A stretch of 64,000 bases of DNA from Pontibacter chinhatensis (GCF_900113285.1 NZ_FOOT01000011.1:1-64000), one strand, 5' to 3'. Positions 42,543-52,391 are shown, numbered from the stretch's first letter. Translations and numbers: made by a program. Notes: generated from the sequence alone by a model not told the origin.

Positions 42543-45500
42543 TTACTCTGCCTCCAGCCTGGTCGGCGTAAACTGGCTTAATACCTCTTTTATACCTTCA
42601 ATTCCGCCGGAAATGTTTTCCATCTGGGCAAGCACCTGCCCTACCTGGCTATTGCCCCCTAAGCCGCTGACTTTGTTGTTGCGAACAAAAGTGGCTTTGA
42701 TATCCTCCCAACGCTGCGCTTCAGCTTCTGTCATGATTCCGATGAGCTGCTTGAATTTAAGCATATTCGCTTCGGCGCCGGAAGTGAGCGTCTGTGACTC
42801 GGCTTCGTAGTGCGAGAGGATGAGCGTCTGCAGTTCCTGATCGTTCATGATGGGCATCACCTTTTCGGCCAGCTTGTTCATATTACGGTAAGAGCCCTGC
42901 AGCTTAAAGGCCGGCTCGGTGCGGTACTCATCGGACTGGGCTGCCGAACGAATATACTCCATATTCACATTTAGGATCACGTCCTGAATCCTGAGCAGCT
43001 TTTTAAGCACCAGCACATACTCGCTTAGCTCCGCTGCCGAGTGGTTGCCTTCAAACTCCAGTCCCTCGCTGTTGCCGGTTTCAGCCAGCTGGATCAACGC
43101 ATAAATATCCTTCTGGCTCTTCGCCGCCAGCTTCGCCAGCACGGTATTGGAGGTCAGGGCATTTTCAATATAGCTCAGCCGGAACACATCTTCCGTATCA
43201 CCGATGATGTCACCCAGGTTGTAAATATCGGCGCGGTTGGCGAGCATGTCCGGAATACGAAACTTCTCTCCCGTTTCAGTATAAGGGTTACCGGCCATCA
43301 CCACACATACTTTCTTGCCCCGGAAATCATAGGTTTTGCTGCGGCCTTTGTACACACCCTCAATCTTGCGCTGGGCGTCACAGAGCGAGATAAACTTCTG
43401 CAGGAACTCCGGGTTGCAGTGCTGGATGTCATCCAGGTAAATCATCACGTTGTCGCCCATCTCAAAGGAGAGGTTCAGCTTTTCCAGCTCTTCGCGGGCA
43501 GCGGCATTGGGTGCCTCACTCGGGTCCAGTGCCGTGACCTGGTGCCCAATGGCCGGACCGTTGATCTTCATAAAAATAATGCCCAGGCGGTTGGCGATGT
43601 ACTCCATGATGGTCGTTTTGCCATAGCCGGGGGGCGATATCAGCAGGAGCATGCCCATCAGGTCGGTACGCTTGGTCTCCCCTGCCGAACCAATCTGCTT
43701 GGCCAGGTTGGCGCCGATCAACGGCAGGTACACCTGATCGATGAGTTTGTTGCGCACAAACGACGAGAGCACACGCGGCTTGAACTCGTTCAGACGCAGT
43801 GCCTGCTCAGCCTGCTGCGTCAGATTCTTTTTGAGCTCTGTGAACTGCGTAAAGGCCGTGGCCGTGCGGGAGGTATAGTCACGCAGGCGACGCATGAAGC
43901 TGTGGTAGTGCAGCTGGTATTGCTGGCCCTGTACCTGCTGGTGCGCGCCCTGCATCCCTTGGATGTTCTCCCTTAAGACCGTGTGCACCACATGCTGTGT
44001 GTGGTAGCTGTCGGTGAGCAACAGCGTGGCCACCTCGGCCACAAACTCGGCTTTGTCGTGCTGGCCGGCTTGCGCGATGTAAGCCTTCAGCCAGTGCTGG
44101 ATCAGCTCGAACTGGTGCGTCACGTTCTCCTCCAGTCCCTTTATCGATTCCTCAAAGCGGTCCAGCACACGTCGCTCCGTCAGAAAGTGCTTGAAGCCGC
44201 TGTAGAGCGCATCGGCCTGGCTGTCGATGACAAAGTGATAGCCCCTGGTCAACTCATAAAACAGGTACTCCCCCGCATCAGCCGCAATGGCTTCTTTGCA
44301 GAGCCCTGTCTCTTGCTGAAAGGTATATACTTCCTGCTGCAGCCCGGACTTCACGTCATCAAACTCGTGGGTGTCAGGGAAGACCTGCAGGATAACGCTT
44401 ATCCCTTGGAGTTGGTGCTGTAGTAGCTTCTTTTTGGATTCCGGCGCGAACACCTTCCAGTACAACTGCGCACAGGCCCTGTCAATGGAGGTAAAACGGA
44501 GCAAGTCTGCTGTTTTGATCAGGCGTATGAGCGCTGCCAGAATAAGGGCCGCATCGTGGTCGTGCACCCCCTTCATGTAGCCCTCGTTGAAGCGAACGGC
44601 CATGAACTTGTTTACATAGTCCGCCAGCTCTGCTCCGGTCAGTTTGTGCAGTTCATCCAGCGTGAGGTAGCGCAGGCTGTTTTCGGTTTGCTGCCCGCCT
44701 ATACCTTTGTTCTGCGCCGCTTCCAGCACTTTAAAGGCAAGGTACTCGGCACGGTATACCTGGTTGTTCTCCGACACCAGCGACTGTTCCCACACCGGGC
44801 GGTAGCTCAGGAACCGGTCGTCGGTGATCTTCTCGAAAAAGTTGGTGCCGGTGAGGTGGTAGTACATGGCGTCGTCCCGGTGCACCACGCTCAGCTCCAG
44901 CGGCTGGGTGTTTACCGTAAACTGGTGCTTGCCGAACTTCAGGATGTTGGCGCCCTCCACAAAGAGCTCCTGCTTGTCCTTGAGCTGACGGATAGCGTCT
45001 TCCTTCAGGGTTTTGAGGCGGCTCTGGATGGTGTCGGCCTTTACCGTATCGCCAATCGCCAGAAGCTCCTCCACCGTGCTCCGCACCTTCTCGATCATTA
45101 GGTCGGAGGCGAAGTAGCCGTTAATCTCACTTACCGAGCCCAGTTTGCCGGCACGGTTCTGAACTGCCTTCAGGATACGGTCTGCCGCCTGCTGCAGGCT
45201 GTTAGCCCGCTTGTTCTGTGCCTCTTGCAGTTGCACCTTCCTAGACTCGAAGGCGCTGTAAATCTCCTCCCGCTTTACCGAGAGCTGCTCCATGAACTCA
45301 TCGAAATCAGGGAAACGTCCTTCGAGCTCCTCCAGCTGCACCATCAGCTTGGCCAGGTATTCCTCGCATCGCTGCGGTGAATCCGACACGTCGAGGTAGT
45401 TGACTACGCTCTGGCTGATGAGTTTGATCTGGGAGTTGAACTCAGCTTTTCCCTCCTGACTCAACAGGTCCTTACGCTTACGGCGCAGGGCGGCCCTGGT

Positions 45501-47501
45501 TTGGTTGAAGGTAGCGTAAATGGCCGAGATGGTGTCGATGATGCGGGTGGTCTGGGTGGCATCGTCTATCTTGAGATTGCTCACCACATCGATCAGCATT
45601 TCCAACTCCGCCGACACCGCCGCAATTTCTTTGTCCGTTGCGTCAGCTTCTATTACCTTCCCTATCCCTTCAATAGCCGTGTTAATCTCCTTTACCTTCT
45701 TCTCATAAGGTGCCAGCGCATCGGGCTGCAACAGGAAAGCCACAGCTCCGTTGGCGGTTTCCTGGGCAAAAGCCTGAAGTTGCGTTTCGTACTTCTCAAT
45801 GGTCGGCAGGTCGGTATAGCGCAGTTCCTTGAGCGAAATCACCTCGCCGCGTACGCCCCGCAGGTCGGCCAGGTATTTCACATAGTCGTTGATAACTTCT
45901 GCCTTCCTGTGCCTGAGCGTCTGGATGAGTGCATCGGCCTGCCCGAGCACCTTTCCGATTTGTGCCTGCGTGTTTTTCTTGATGCTGAGCACTTTCTCGT
46001 ACTCCTCTACCGCCGCCGTGCCCGTCTGCCGGATAGCCGACAGCGGAGCCGCCAGGTTATAGGTTTCGGGACGGGTGAGCCAGTGGTAAGAATCCAGCAC
46101 ATCCGTCGTTTTCTTGATCAGGTCCAGGTACAGGTTGGCATAAGAATCCTCTTTGTGCAACAGCGTCAGCACCTCGTTACCCTCGGCCATCGCCCGCACT
46201 ATATCCTTATTGCCAATCTTGTAGAGGTAGGACTCCTGCGTAACCGGTATGGTGTAGTTCGGCCCGATGTACGGTGTCTGCCAGATCTGAATGGCGTGGT
46301 GTTTCTGCGCTTCTTCATCGGCCCGGAAATAGCACAGCTCCCCGTTCTCGTAGATGGCGTAGCCGTGGCAGATGATCGGTGTCTCGATCTGCTGCGTGAT
46401 CAGGTTATAGGACAGCAACAGGTAGATGCTCTGCTCCTTATTATAGAACACGTACAGGAAATCCTCACCGTTCGGGGAAGCAATGCGCTTCTCGAAAAGC
46501 ATGTCCTGCAGGTTGTTGTCAAATTGCTTGAACTCGCCCGTCTGCAGGTAATAACCATAGGCATACATGACGCCCTGCCCATCCGGCAACAACACGCAAC
46601 TGTGCTCCAGCGCGTCGATGCGGCGCGCCTCTTTGAGCTTGGAGTTGAAGACGATGAAGCGGTAGTGGTTCTCCCGGTAGGGCCTGATTTTTAAAAGGAT
46701 AATATTACCCAGAACGGCGTAGTAGATTTCCGAATCGTCCAGTGTCTGGTCCTTTTCCTCCACCTCCTCGGAATAAATGCCGTGGCCCGAGTCGGTGTTG
46801 TCTTCTACCTTAATGGTCAAGTCGCCGCCGACAGTCTCCACAAACACCTTGTCTTCGATGGACACGTGCGGGAACTTGCCTTTACGATGCGCCTCGCGCG
46901 TCACCCGCCTCCAGCTGAAGTCGTGCTGGTTCGGGAACACATACTCGTGGTCGCTGCGGTTGTCGATGTAGGTAACCGTGTCGCCTTTGAGCAGCCACTT
47001 AAAGGTCTTAATGTCGTTAAGGCCCTTGCCCACCCGGAACACCATGTACAGGTAATTCCCGATGACGGCAAACTTAACGAACTGGGTATGCTTGTAGTAC
47101 TTGTAGAGCTTCTGAAAGTCGTCCAGGAAAACCTTGTCCTGCAGCAGATCGAGTGGCTGCTGGTGGAAGCTGTGGTCCTCGTAGGTATAGACGCCGAACA
47201 CATCCGACAGCTCCACCTCCGACTTCAGGCCGAGGTATACATTGTAGCCAAACAGCAGCGTATAGCCCACCGGCACCATGTCCGAAGGCACGCAGTTGTT
47301 CTCGGTGGTGATGCGCTCGGTCGTAATCAGCTTCGTCTCGATCGCCCCAAAGACGCTCTTCCGCTCCTGGTTCAGCTGCTCCAGCTGCGCACGTAATTCG
47401 GCACCGCTTTTCTGCAGGCGATTTCGTAGGATTTCATAGGTTCCCCCCTCCAACTGCACGTTCCCGGCAACTGAAGAGGCGGTGGTATTGGTATCTTCCA
47501 T
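42543..47501 (-). CDS. Giant AAA+ ATPase with beta-propeller-like N-terminus and coiled coil (DNA repair ATPase-type)
   Basis: 1652 aa. Residues about 60-480 are rich in short beta-strands with WRR, YVFPNQHDFSW and ILLKIRPYRENHYRF and look like a beta-propeller. Residues about 500-880 are long helices and coiled coil. A helical part follows up to about 1270. Near residue 1288 comes the AAA+ module: Walker A ISPPGYGKTTIME, Walker B NVMIYLDDIQH, sensor 1 VVMAGNPYTETGEKF, arginine-finger region PDMLANRADIYNLG. The C-terminus is helical. Homologues are often annotated as DNA repair ATPases without proof. Its neighbours PspA, flotillin and YqiJ suggest a membrane-associated stress or defence role. 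It is preceded by the DUF4375 gene (84 bp) and ends in a strong terminator. Confidence 0.88.
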   Translation of the reverse strand: MEDTNTTASSVAGNVQLEGGTYEILRNRLQKSGAELRAQLEQLNQERKSVFGAIETKLITTERITTENNCVPSDMVPVGYTLLFGYNVYLGLKSEVELSDVFGVYTYEDHSFHQQPLDLLQDKVFLDDFQKLYKYYKHTQFVKFAVIGNYLYMVFRVGKGLNDIKTFKWLLKGDTVTYIDNRSDHEYVFPNQHDFSWRRVTREAHRKGKFPHVSIEDKVFVETVGGDLTIKVEDNTDSGHGIYSEEVEEKDQTLDDSEIYYAVLGNIILLKIRPYRENHYRFIVFNSKLKEARRIDALEHSCVLLPDGQGVMYAYGYYLQTGEFKQFDNNLQDMLFEKRIASPNGEDFLYVFYNKEQSIYLLLSYNLITQQIETPIICHGYAIYENGELCYFRADEEAQKHHAIQIWQTPYIGPNYTIPVTQESYLYKIGNKDIVRAMAEGNEVLTLLHKEDSYANLYLDLIKKTTDVLDSYHWLTRPETYNLAAPLSAIRQTGTAAVEEYEKVLSIKKNTQAQIGKVLGQADALIQTLRHRKAEVINDYVKYLADLRGVRGEVISLKELRYTDLPTIEKYETQLQAFAQETANGAVAFLLQPDALAPYEKKVKEINTAIEGIGKVIEADATDKEIAAVSAELEMLIDVVSNLKIDDATQTTRIIDTISAIYATFNQTRAALRRKRKDLLSQEGKAEFNSQIKLISQSVVNYLDVSDSPQRCEEYLAKLMVQLEELEGRFPDFDEFMEQLSVKREEIYSAFESRKVQLQEAQNKRANSLQQAADRILKAVQNRAGKLGSVSEINGYFASDLMIEKVRSTVEELLAIGDTVKADTIQSRLKTLKEDAIRQLKDKQELFVEGANILKFGKHQFTVNTQPLELSVVHRDDAMYYHLTGTNFFEKITDDRFLSYRPVWEQSLVSENNQVYRAEYLAFKVLEAAQNKGIGGQQTENSLRYLTLDELHKLTGAELADYVNKFMAVRFNEGYMKGVHDHDAALILAALIRLIKTADLLRFTSIDRACAQLYWKVFAPESKKKLLQHQLQGISVILQVFPDTHEFDDVKSGLQQEVYTFQQETGLCKEAIAADAGEYLFYELTRGYHFVIDSQADALYSGFKHFLTERRVLDRFEESIKGLEENVTHQFELIQHWLKAYIAQAGQHDKAEFVAEVATLLLTDSYHTQHVVHTVLRENIQGMQGAHQQVQGQQYQLHYHSFMRRLRDYTSRTATAFTQFTELKKNLTQQAEQALRLNEFKPRVLSSFVRNKLIDQVYLPLIGANLAKQIGSAGETKRTDLMGMLLLISPPGYGKTTIMEYIANRLGIIFMKINGPAIGHQVTALDPSEAPNAAAREELEKLNLSFEMGDNVMIYLDDIQHCNPEFLQKFISLCDAQRKIEGVYKGRSKTYDFRGKKVCVVMAGNPYTETGEKFRIPDMLANRADIYNLGDIIGDTEDVFRLSYIENALTSNTVLAKLAAKSQKDIYALIQLAETGNSEGLEFEGNHSAAELSEYVLVLKKLLRIQDVILNVNMEYIRSAAQSDEYRTEPAFKLQGSYRNMNKLAEKVMPIMNDQELQTLILSHYEAESQTLTSGAEANMLKFKQLIGIMTEAEAQRWEDIKATFVRNNKVSGLGGNSQVGQVLAQMENISGGIEGIKEVLSQFTPTRLEAE

Positions 47502-47585
47502 GTGGGTGGAGGATTAAAAATTCAAGATAGGAAAATGGCGCACATGTACCTGATAAGCGGGGCGCAGTCACGCTGAGGGCTGTGC

Positions 47586-48242
47586 CTATTTAGCCGGATG
47601 AGCCTCAGATGAAACAAACTGATCGATATGCGCCCTGATGTATCTCACTCTTGACTTCCACAACGGCTCTGCTTCATCCAGGTCGTAAAATTTATCATCC
47701 AGCTCATTCAAGGGATTTTCATTGTAGGACTCACTGAAGCTCTCCAGGGTGCCGTCATCAAATTTTTCAAGGTCTCCACTAATAGAGGCATACAACTTGT
47801 TTGCTTCTTTCATAAGGTGAGCAAACTTTATAGCCCCAACAGTTTCAAATCCTTCAACAGCCATATTTGCGTACTGCCCGCTGGAGTTGAAGTAGAACTG
47901 GTTGAAACCTCCATTATTGACTTCTCCCTCCACTATCCAGGTAGAGAAGATGGCCTGCTGCCCCTTGGTTAACCTTTGGACGTTCTGGAGTTCGTTCTCA
48001 TAGTCCTCCCCGATAATTTCATAGATATTATCAAAAACCGTCTGCTCCAGCTGATCATCTGGCACAGCTTGCAGTATTTCAGCTGTCAGTCTCTTATAGA
48101 TAGGCCTATTTTGAAAAGCTTCTGCAAATTTGTTCATGGCATCCATTTCCGAATCCCGCTGCTCCTCACGTGCTTGCCCGTTGTAACCAAACAGAGATGA
48201 TAATCCCGCTATCATAAGCATTATAGCTCCTATTGCTTTCAA
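47586..48242 (-). CDS. DUF4375 (DMP19-like) protein with N-terminal membrane or signal segment
   Basis: 218 aa. N-terminal hydrophobic stretch MKAIGAIMLMIAGLSSLFGY, then a helical domain with the family hallmark FSTWIVEGEVNNGGFNQFYFNSSG. The DMP19/DUF4375 fold includes DNA-mimic proteins, and the C-terminal part here is strongly acidic (EKFDDGTLESF, ELDDKFYDLDEAEP). The signal-like segment points to the membrane or periplasm, which argues against a simple DNA-mimic role. It lies between the flotillin terminator and the giant ATPase gene, so it probably starts a separate transcript. Confidence 0.75.
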   Translation of the reverse strand: MKAIGAIMLMIAGLSSLFGYNGQAREEQRDSEMDAMNKFAEAFQNRPIYKRLTAEILQAVPDDQLEQTVFDNIYEIIGEDYENELQNVQRLTKGQQAIFSTWIVEGEVNNGGFNQFYFNSSGQYANMAVEGFETVGAIKFAHLMKEANKLYASISGDLEKFDDGTLESFSESYNENPLNELDDKFYDLDEAEPLWKSRVRYIRAHIDQFVSSEAHPAK

Positions 48243-48329
48243 AGATATTTTTGAAACATTATTTAGTGCGCCTCTACAACCTTAGTTATTCTCATAGCAA
48301 TATTTTGTACTAATGGCTGCCACAGGTAA

Positions 48330-48367
48330 AGGAAGCCCCCTCCCTTTTTCTTAGCGAGGGGGCTTGA
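48330..48367 (-). terminator. Terminator after the flotillin gene
   Basis: AAGCCCCCTC (48333-48342) and GAGGGGGCTT (48356-48365) form a 10-bp GC-rich stem with a 13-nt loop, followed on the minus strand by CCTTT. It is 9 bp after the flotillin stop and separates the psp-flotillin transcript from the DUF4375/ATPase genes. Confidence 0.75.
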
Positions 48368-48374
48368 TGGAATG

Positions 48375-50510
48375 TTAGTTCAATGAAATGTAAGGCTTAT
48401 CAGCTATTCCCATGGCGGTGGCCGCAGTGGTCAGCTGCTTCAGTGTGTTGAGCGTACTCTCGTCTGCGCTGCTTTGCATCATCTTCAGCAACAGGGCTGA
48501 CACGCTTAGGTTGCGAACATCCTCCGTGTTCATGCCGAACTGATTCACAAAACGCTGCAGGTTCTCACGGAAGTCCACGTGGCCGTTACCATTGGGCTGG
48601 AAGAAGGTTTCCTTCACAGTGTGCAGCACTTCGCTGTTGCCTACCAGTCGGTCTACCTGCTTGCCCTTGGTGATGGAGCCCACAATCTGGTCGAAGAACA
48701 TGGTCTCGCCACCCACAATGTCGATCTTCGCTGCTTTCAGGGCCTCGGCGATTACTTCGGCCTGTGATGCGGCAATGTCTTTCTGAATGTTGATGTGAGC
48801 CAGCTCGATGGCCTTGTCTTTCTCCAGGCGCAGCTTGAACTCCTCATGCTCTTTGCCCACGCCATCGAGCTTGCGCATGGCCTCGGCTTTCTCCTCTATT
48901 CCTTTGGCATCCACAGTAAACTTCTCACCGATCACACGGGCCTCGGCCAGCCCGCGTTTCTCTTCTGCCGCTGCCAGGTTTTCTACAACAGCTGCCTCGG
49001 CTATACCTTTCTCTTTGGTCACTTTGGCCGTTACCATGCCCAGTTTCTCGTCAGCTTCAGCTTGCGCGTTAGCCTTGGCCTTGATGACCAGCGCCTCAGC
49101 CTCTCCTTCTTTCTGACGGGCATGGGCTTTGGCCTCCATCACCTGCGCCTCTGACAAACCAACGGCCGCCGCCTGTGCCGCCTCGGCCTCGGCCATCGTC
49201 TTGATGGCCTGTGCCCGGTTGTTGGCCGACACTTGCTCTGCCTCAGCGTCGATGAGCATCTGCTTGGCACGGTACTCTGCTGCCTGACGCGCCGCCTCCG
49301 CACTCTTGATTTCTTTCACCAGCGCCTCTTCCGCCTCTTTCTCCGCATTCTTAATGGCCACTAGTTTCAGACGGTCCGCCTCGGCAATTGCCTTCGTGTC
49401 CTTGATCTTCTCTTCTTCCTCCACCACGGCTTTCTCCACCGTCACACGCTCCCGGATAATGCCCTGGATGTTCTTGCGCTCTTCCTCAATGGCTTTCTCT
49501 TTCTCTATCTGCGCCAGCGCCACGATACGCTCTTTCTCGTTAGCCTCCAGCAAACGGGCCTGCTCCACACGCTCGGTCTCGATGGCGTCGGTGCGCTCCT
49601 TGCTGCGTTCTGCCACCAGGATCTGGCGGTCCCTGTTCTGCTCCGCAATCTTTACTTCCTCATCAGTGGCTATGCGGGCTTTCTCTGCCTTCAGACGCTC
49701 TTCCTGGCGCACTTTCTCCATCTCAGCAAACTCGCGGGCCTTGATGTTGGCAATTTCGCGCTTCTGCTTTTCCTCGTTTTCAGCCAGTTGCTTCTCCAGT
49801 TCCAGGATGGTTTCCTGGGCCTCCACGTTCTGCTTTTTAATCGTCTTTTCCTTCTCGCGCTCAATCAGGTTCGCCTGCACTTTCTGGCGCGCCGTCAGGT
49901 CAATGATTTTCTTGATACCCTCTGCATCGAGGATGTTGTTCTCGTTGAGGTTCGTGATGGGGGTCTGCTCCAGGTAATCGATGGCGCAGTCGTCCAGAAT
50001 GTAGCCGTTCAGGTCGGTGCCGATGGTCTGCAGGATCTGGCGCTTGAAATCATCGCGGCTCTGGTAGAGGTCCACGAAGTCAAAGTGCTTGCCTACCGTT
50101 TTGAGTGCTTCGGAAAACTTAGCATCAAACAGGCTCTCCAGGGCCGAGTGGTCGGAGGCACGCTTGCAGCCGATAGACTGCGCCACCTGGATCACGTCCT
50201 CCGGCGTTTTGTTCACGCGCAGGAAGAAGTTCACCTTGATATCAGCTCTCAGGTTGTCCTTACAGATCAGGCCTTCAGAACCGGTTCTGGAGATCACAAT
50301 CGTTTTCAGGGTGATATCCATCACCTCCAGCTTGTGGATGATCGGAATCACAAAGATGCCGGAGAAAGACACTTTCGTATCGCCCAAACCGGTTCGCACC
50401 AGCGCTTCGCCCTGTATGGCTTTCTGGTACATTTTGATAACAATGGCTATGAGGCCAAGTACAACTACCGCCATGACAACGACGACAGTCCAGGATAAGG
50501 TTGTAATCAT
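48375..50510 (-). CDS. yqiK: Flotillin-family protein, YqiK-like
   Basis: 711 aa. One N-terminal membrane helix (WTVVVVMAVVVLGLIAIVIK), a SPFH/Band-7 domain at about residues 30-190 (GIFVIPIIHKLEVMDITLKT, LRADIKVNFFLRV), then an exceptionally long charged coiled coil of Glu/Ala/Lys repeats from about 210 to 560, and a globular C-terminus (VGGETMFFDQIVGSITKG). Flotillins assemble into large membrane scaffolds that organise lipid microdomains. The gene starts 5 bp after the YqiJ-like gene, the same pairing as E. coli yqiJ-yqiK. It is longer than typical bacterial flotillins (450-550 aa) because of the coiled coil. Confidence 0.92.
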   Translation of the reverse strand: MITTLSWTVVVVMAVVVLGLIAIVIKMYQKAIQGEALVRTGLGDTKVSFSGIFVIPIIHKLEVMDITLKTIVISRTGSEGLICKDNLRADIKVNFFLRVNKTPEDVIQVAQSIGCKRASDHSALESLFDAKFSEALKTVGKHFDFVDLYQSRDDFKRQILQTIGTDLNGYILDDCAIDYLEQTPITNLNENNILDAEGIKKIIDLTARQKVQANLIEREKEKTIKKQNVEAQETILELEKQLAENEEKQKREIANIKAREFAEMEKVRQEERLKAEKARIATDEEVKIAEQNRDRQILVAERSKERTDAIETERVEQARLLEANEKERIVALAQIEKEKAIEEERKNIQGIIRERVTVEKAVVEEEEKIKDTKAIAEADRLKLVAIKNAEKEAEEALVKEIKSAEAARQAAEYRAKQMLIDAEAEQVSANNRAQAIKTMAEAEAAQAAAVGLSEAQVMEAKAHARQKEGEAEALVIKAKANAQAEADEKLGMVTAKVTKEKGIAEAAVVENLAAAEEKRGLAEARVIGEKFTVDAKGIEEKAEAMRKLDGVGKEHEEFKLRLEKDKAIELAHINIQKDIAASQAEVIAEALKAAKIDIVGGETMFFDQIVGSITKGKQVDRLVGNSEVLHTVKETFFQPNGNGHVDFRENLQRFVNQFGMNTEDVRNLSVSALLLKMMQSSADESTLNTLKQLTTAATAMGIADKPYISLN

Positions 50511-50515
50511 TTGTG

Positions 50516-51142
50516 TTAAATTGTTTCGTAAGGTTCTATCAGGTAAAATTTGTTTTCAGCATTATAATCTATGATCAGCGCGGTGTCACCCTTTCTGATG
50601 CTGTTAGCAGAGGTCGTCTTTACATGAAGTAAAAGCGGGGCGCCGGATGTTTTTACCGCAGCCTGCCCCAGTTCAGTGGCACTTGCGGGAAGCAGGACAG
50701 TGCACACCTGCCCAATGACTGTTGTGCTGGACTCGTGCTCCTTTTCAAGCGCAGCGAACAGCTTTACAAAAGGGGCTGTCAGGAGCTTCGCGACAAACAA
50801 GCCCGCGATGAAGGACGGAATCAGGTACAACAGCCCCAGCAGTTGGTAATCGTTGTTCAGGTAATGGTTGGCAAGAATCGAGAGTACCCAGCAGGGCAAG
50901 GCCCAGAAGGTCAGAAACACCATCAGGGGCACTTTCCCCAAGTTAAAGAAAGCCAGGGCGGAATTCAGCCAGGTAACAGACGAAACACCGTCTGCATCTA
51001 CTTTAGCCTCTAGCTCTATGTTAAAGAACTCAAGATCTAGCAATCCAAAAATCACAGCCACCCAATAGAGCAGCACAAACACGAGGAAGGCGGTTGGAAG
51101 GAGATTGACACCTGAAAAAGCGGCTTGTAGAAGTTCCGCCAT
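50516..51142 (-). CDS. yqiJ: YqiJ-like membrane protein with OB-fold C-terminus (NfeD-related)
   Basis: 208 aa. Three to four membrane segments (FLVFVLLYWVAVIFGLL; FFNLGKVPLMVFLTFWALPC; LGLLYLIPSFIAGLFVAKLL), then a cytosolic beta-rich OB-fold-like domain (IGQVCTVLLPASATELGQA to KGDTALIIDYNAENKFYLI). NfeD/YqiJ proteins are the standard partners of SPFH proteins. It is followed by the flotillin gene with a 5 bp gap and preceded by pspA (105 bp). Confidence 0.88.
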   Translation of the reverse strand: MAELLQAAFSGVNLLPTAFLVFVLLYWVAVIFGLLDLEFFNIELEAKVDADGVSSVTWLNSALAFFNLGKVPLMVFLTFWALPCWVLSILANHYLNNDYQLLGLLYLIPSFIAGLFVAKLLTAPFVKLFAALEKEHESSTTVIGQVCTVLLPASATELGQAAVKTSGAPLLLHVKTTSANSIRKGDTALIIDYNAENKFYLIEPYETI

Positions 51143-51247
51143 ACACTTTTATTAAAATTGAAACGATAAAGGTAACGGGACGGCAACAGCTAACAGGCCG
51201 TCCCCCGTGTCATGCATAGGTTTTCACCGGCTGCATGCAGCATTCAC

Positions 51248-51979
51248 TCAGGCCTGGGGCTCCCCTGCGGTGCCCGTACTTAGGCCTAGCTTTGCCTTCA
51301 GGGCAGCCACATCTTCTGCAGCCTTTCTGGCGTCACTCCCCTGCAGGGCTTTGTCTATCTCCGCGTCGATCGACCTGCTTTCCTGGGCGATCTCGCCGTA
51401 GGACTCTGCCAGCGCCTCTTCCACAGCCACCTTCTCCTTCATGCGTTCCAGCAAGGCCACGGTGCTATGCGAGTCGATCTGGGCCAGCTGTTTGTTGATG
51501 GTTTTGGTTGCGTTACTCACCGTTACCCTGGACTTAAGCGTTTTCAGCTCATTTTCCCACTTGCTGATGGTGGATCGCAGCTGCTTGATGTTCTGGTCCA
51601 GCTGGGCAACGGAGGCCTCAAACTTCTGCCGATCCTGCTGTGCCTGCGTAGCCAGCTGCACGTTCTCCTCCTTCTTCAGCAAGGCCTCTCCCGCCAGACG
51701 GTCGGCCTCTGCCGGGTTCAGGTCCCCCTTATGGGCACGCTGCAGCAACTGCACGGCCTTCCCCTCATACTCCTGGGCTTTGGAATGGTAATTTTCCACA
51801 TCGTTTCTGGAACGGATCGCCATGGCTTTCACCTCGGCCAGTGCACGCAGACTCTTATCGAGATCCTCTTTCATGTCCCGAATGCCCTGTTCCGTCATTT
51901 TGATCGGGTCTTCCAGTTGATCAACAGCAGCGTGTGCCTCTGCCTGCCCGATTTTGAATATGCGTCTGAATATGTTCAT
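51248..51979 (-). CDS. pspA: PspA/IM30 (Vipp1) family membrane-remodelling protein
   Basis: 243 aa, almost wholly helical: MNIFRRIFKIGQAEAHAAVD with the amphipathic helix, QLEDPIKMTEQGIRDMKEDL, then long heptads and a short glycine-rich end. PspA is an ESCRT-III-like protein that polymerises on stressed inner membranes. It is 13 bp downstream of the ybjN-like gene and upstream of yqiJ-yqiK. No pspF/pspBC genes are nearby, so this is a variant Psp system centred on SPFH and a giant ATPase. Confidence 0.94.
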   Translation of the reverse strand: MNIFRRIFKIGQAEAHAAVDQLEDPIKMTEQGIRDMKEDLDKSLRALAEVKAMAIRSRNDVENYHSKAQEYEGKAVQLLQRAHKGDLNPAEADRLAGEALLKKEENVQLATQAQQDRQKFEASVAQLDQNIKQLRSTISKWENELKTLKSRVTVSNATKTINKQLAQIDSHSTVALLERMKEKVAVEEALAESYGEIAQESRSIDAEIDKALQGSDARKAAEDVAALKAKLGLSTGTAGEPQA

Positions 51980-51992
51980 GATGCTTCTGTAT

Positions 51993-52391
51993 TTAGTTTT
52001 TGGAGAATTGAATCAGTTGATCGGAGTATTCGCTCAGCAGTAGCGCCAGGGAATTGAAGGTGGCCTCAATTTCACAAAGATCCAGCGTTTCCATCTGAAG
52101 CGTGTCCCGGAAGATCACGCGGCGCCCGGTGTCATCCAGCACAAAGGCGCCATGGATGATGTCCCGGTTCTTCTGCAACAGGCTGCGGTATATCTCGGTG
52201 GTCTGCGTAGGCAATTCCAGCAGGTACTGCTCTATGATCAGCAGCGGGTCTGTGCAGCCAATCACCAGATTCTTGATGCCCAGGCTCTCTTTCTCCACCA
52301 CGAACACACGCTCCTGCTCGTCTTCGTGCATTATCTGAAAGTCCAGCTCCAGCAGAAAACTTCTCACCTTTTGAAAGTAGTTGTTTACCAT
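51993..52391 (-). CDS. YbjN/type III chaperone-like protein
   Basis: 132 aa. Fold and motifs of the YbjN/T3SS-chaperone-like group: SFLLELDFQIMHEDEQERVF, LLQKNRDIIHGAFVLDDTGR and VIFRDTLQMETLDLCEIEAT, where the hGAFhhDxxGRhhhRD pattern is diagnostic. Such proteins are thought to act as adaptors or chaperones and often accompany PspA. It is the first gene of the psp-flotillin operon; 420 bp upstream separate it from the divergent XRE/S24 regulator. Confidence 0.78.
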   Translation of the reverse strand: MVNNYFQKVRSFLLELDFQIMHEDEQERVFVVEKESLGIKNLVIGCTDPLLIIEQYLLELPTQTTEIYRSLLQKNRDIIHGAFVLDDTGRRVIFRDTLQMETLDLCEIEATFNSLALLLSEYSDQLIQFSKN

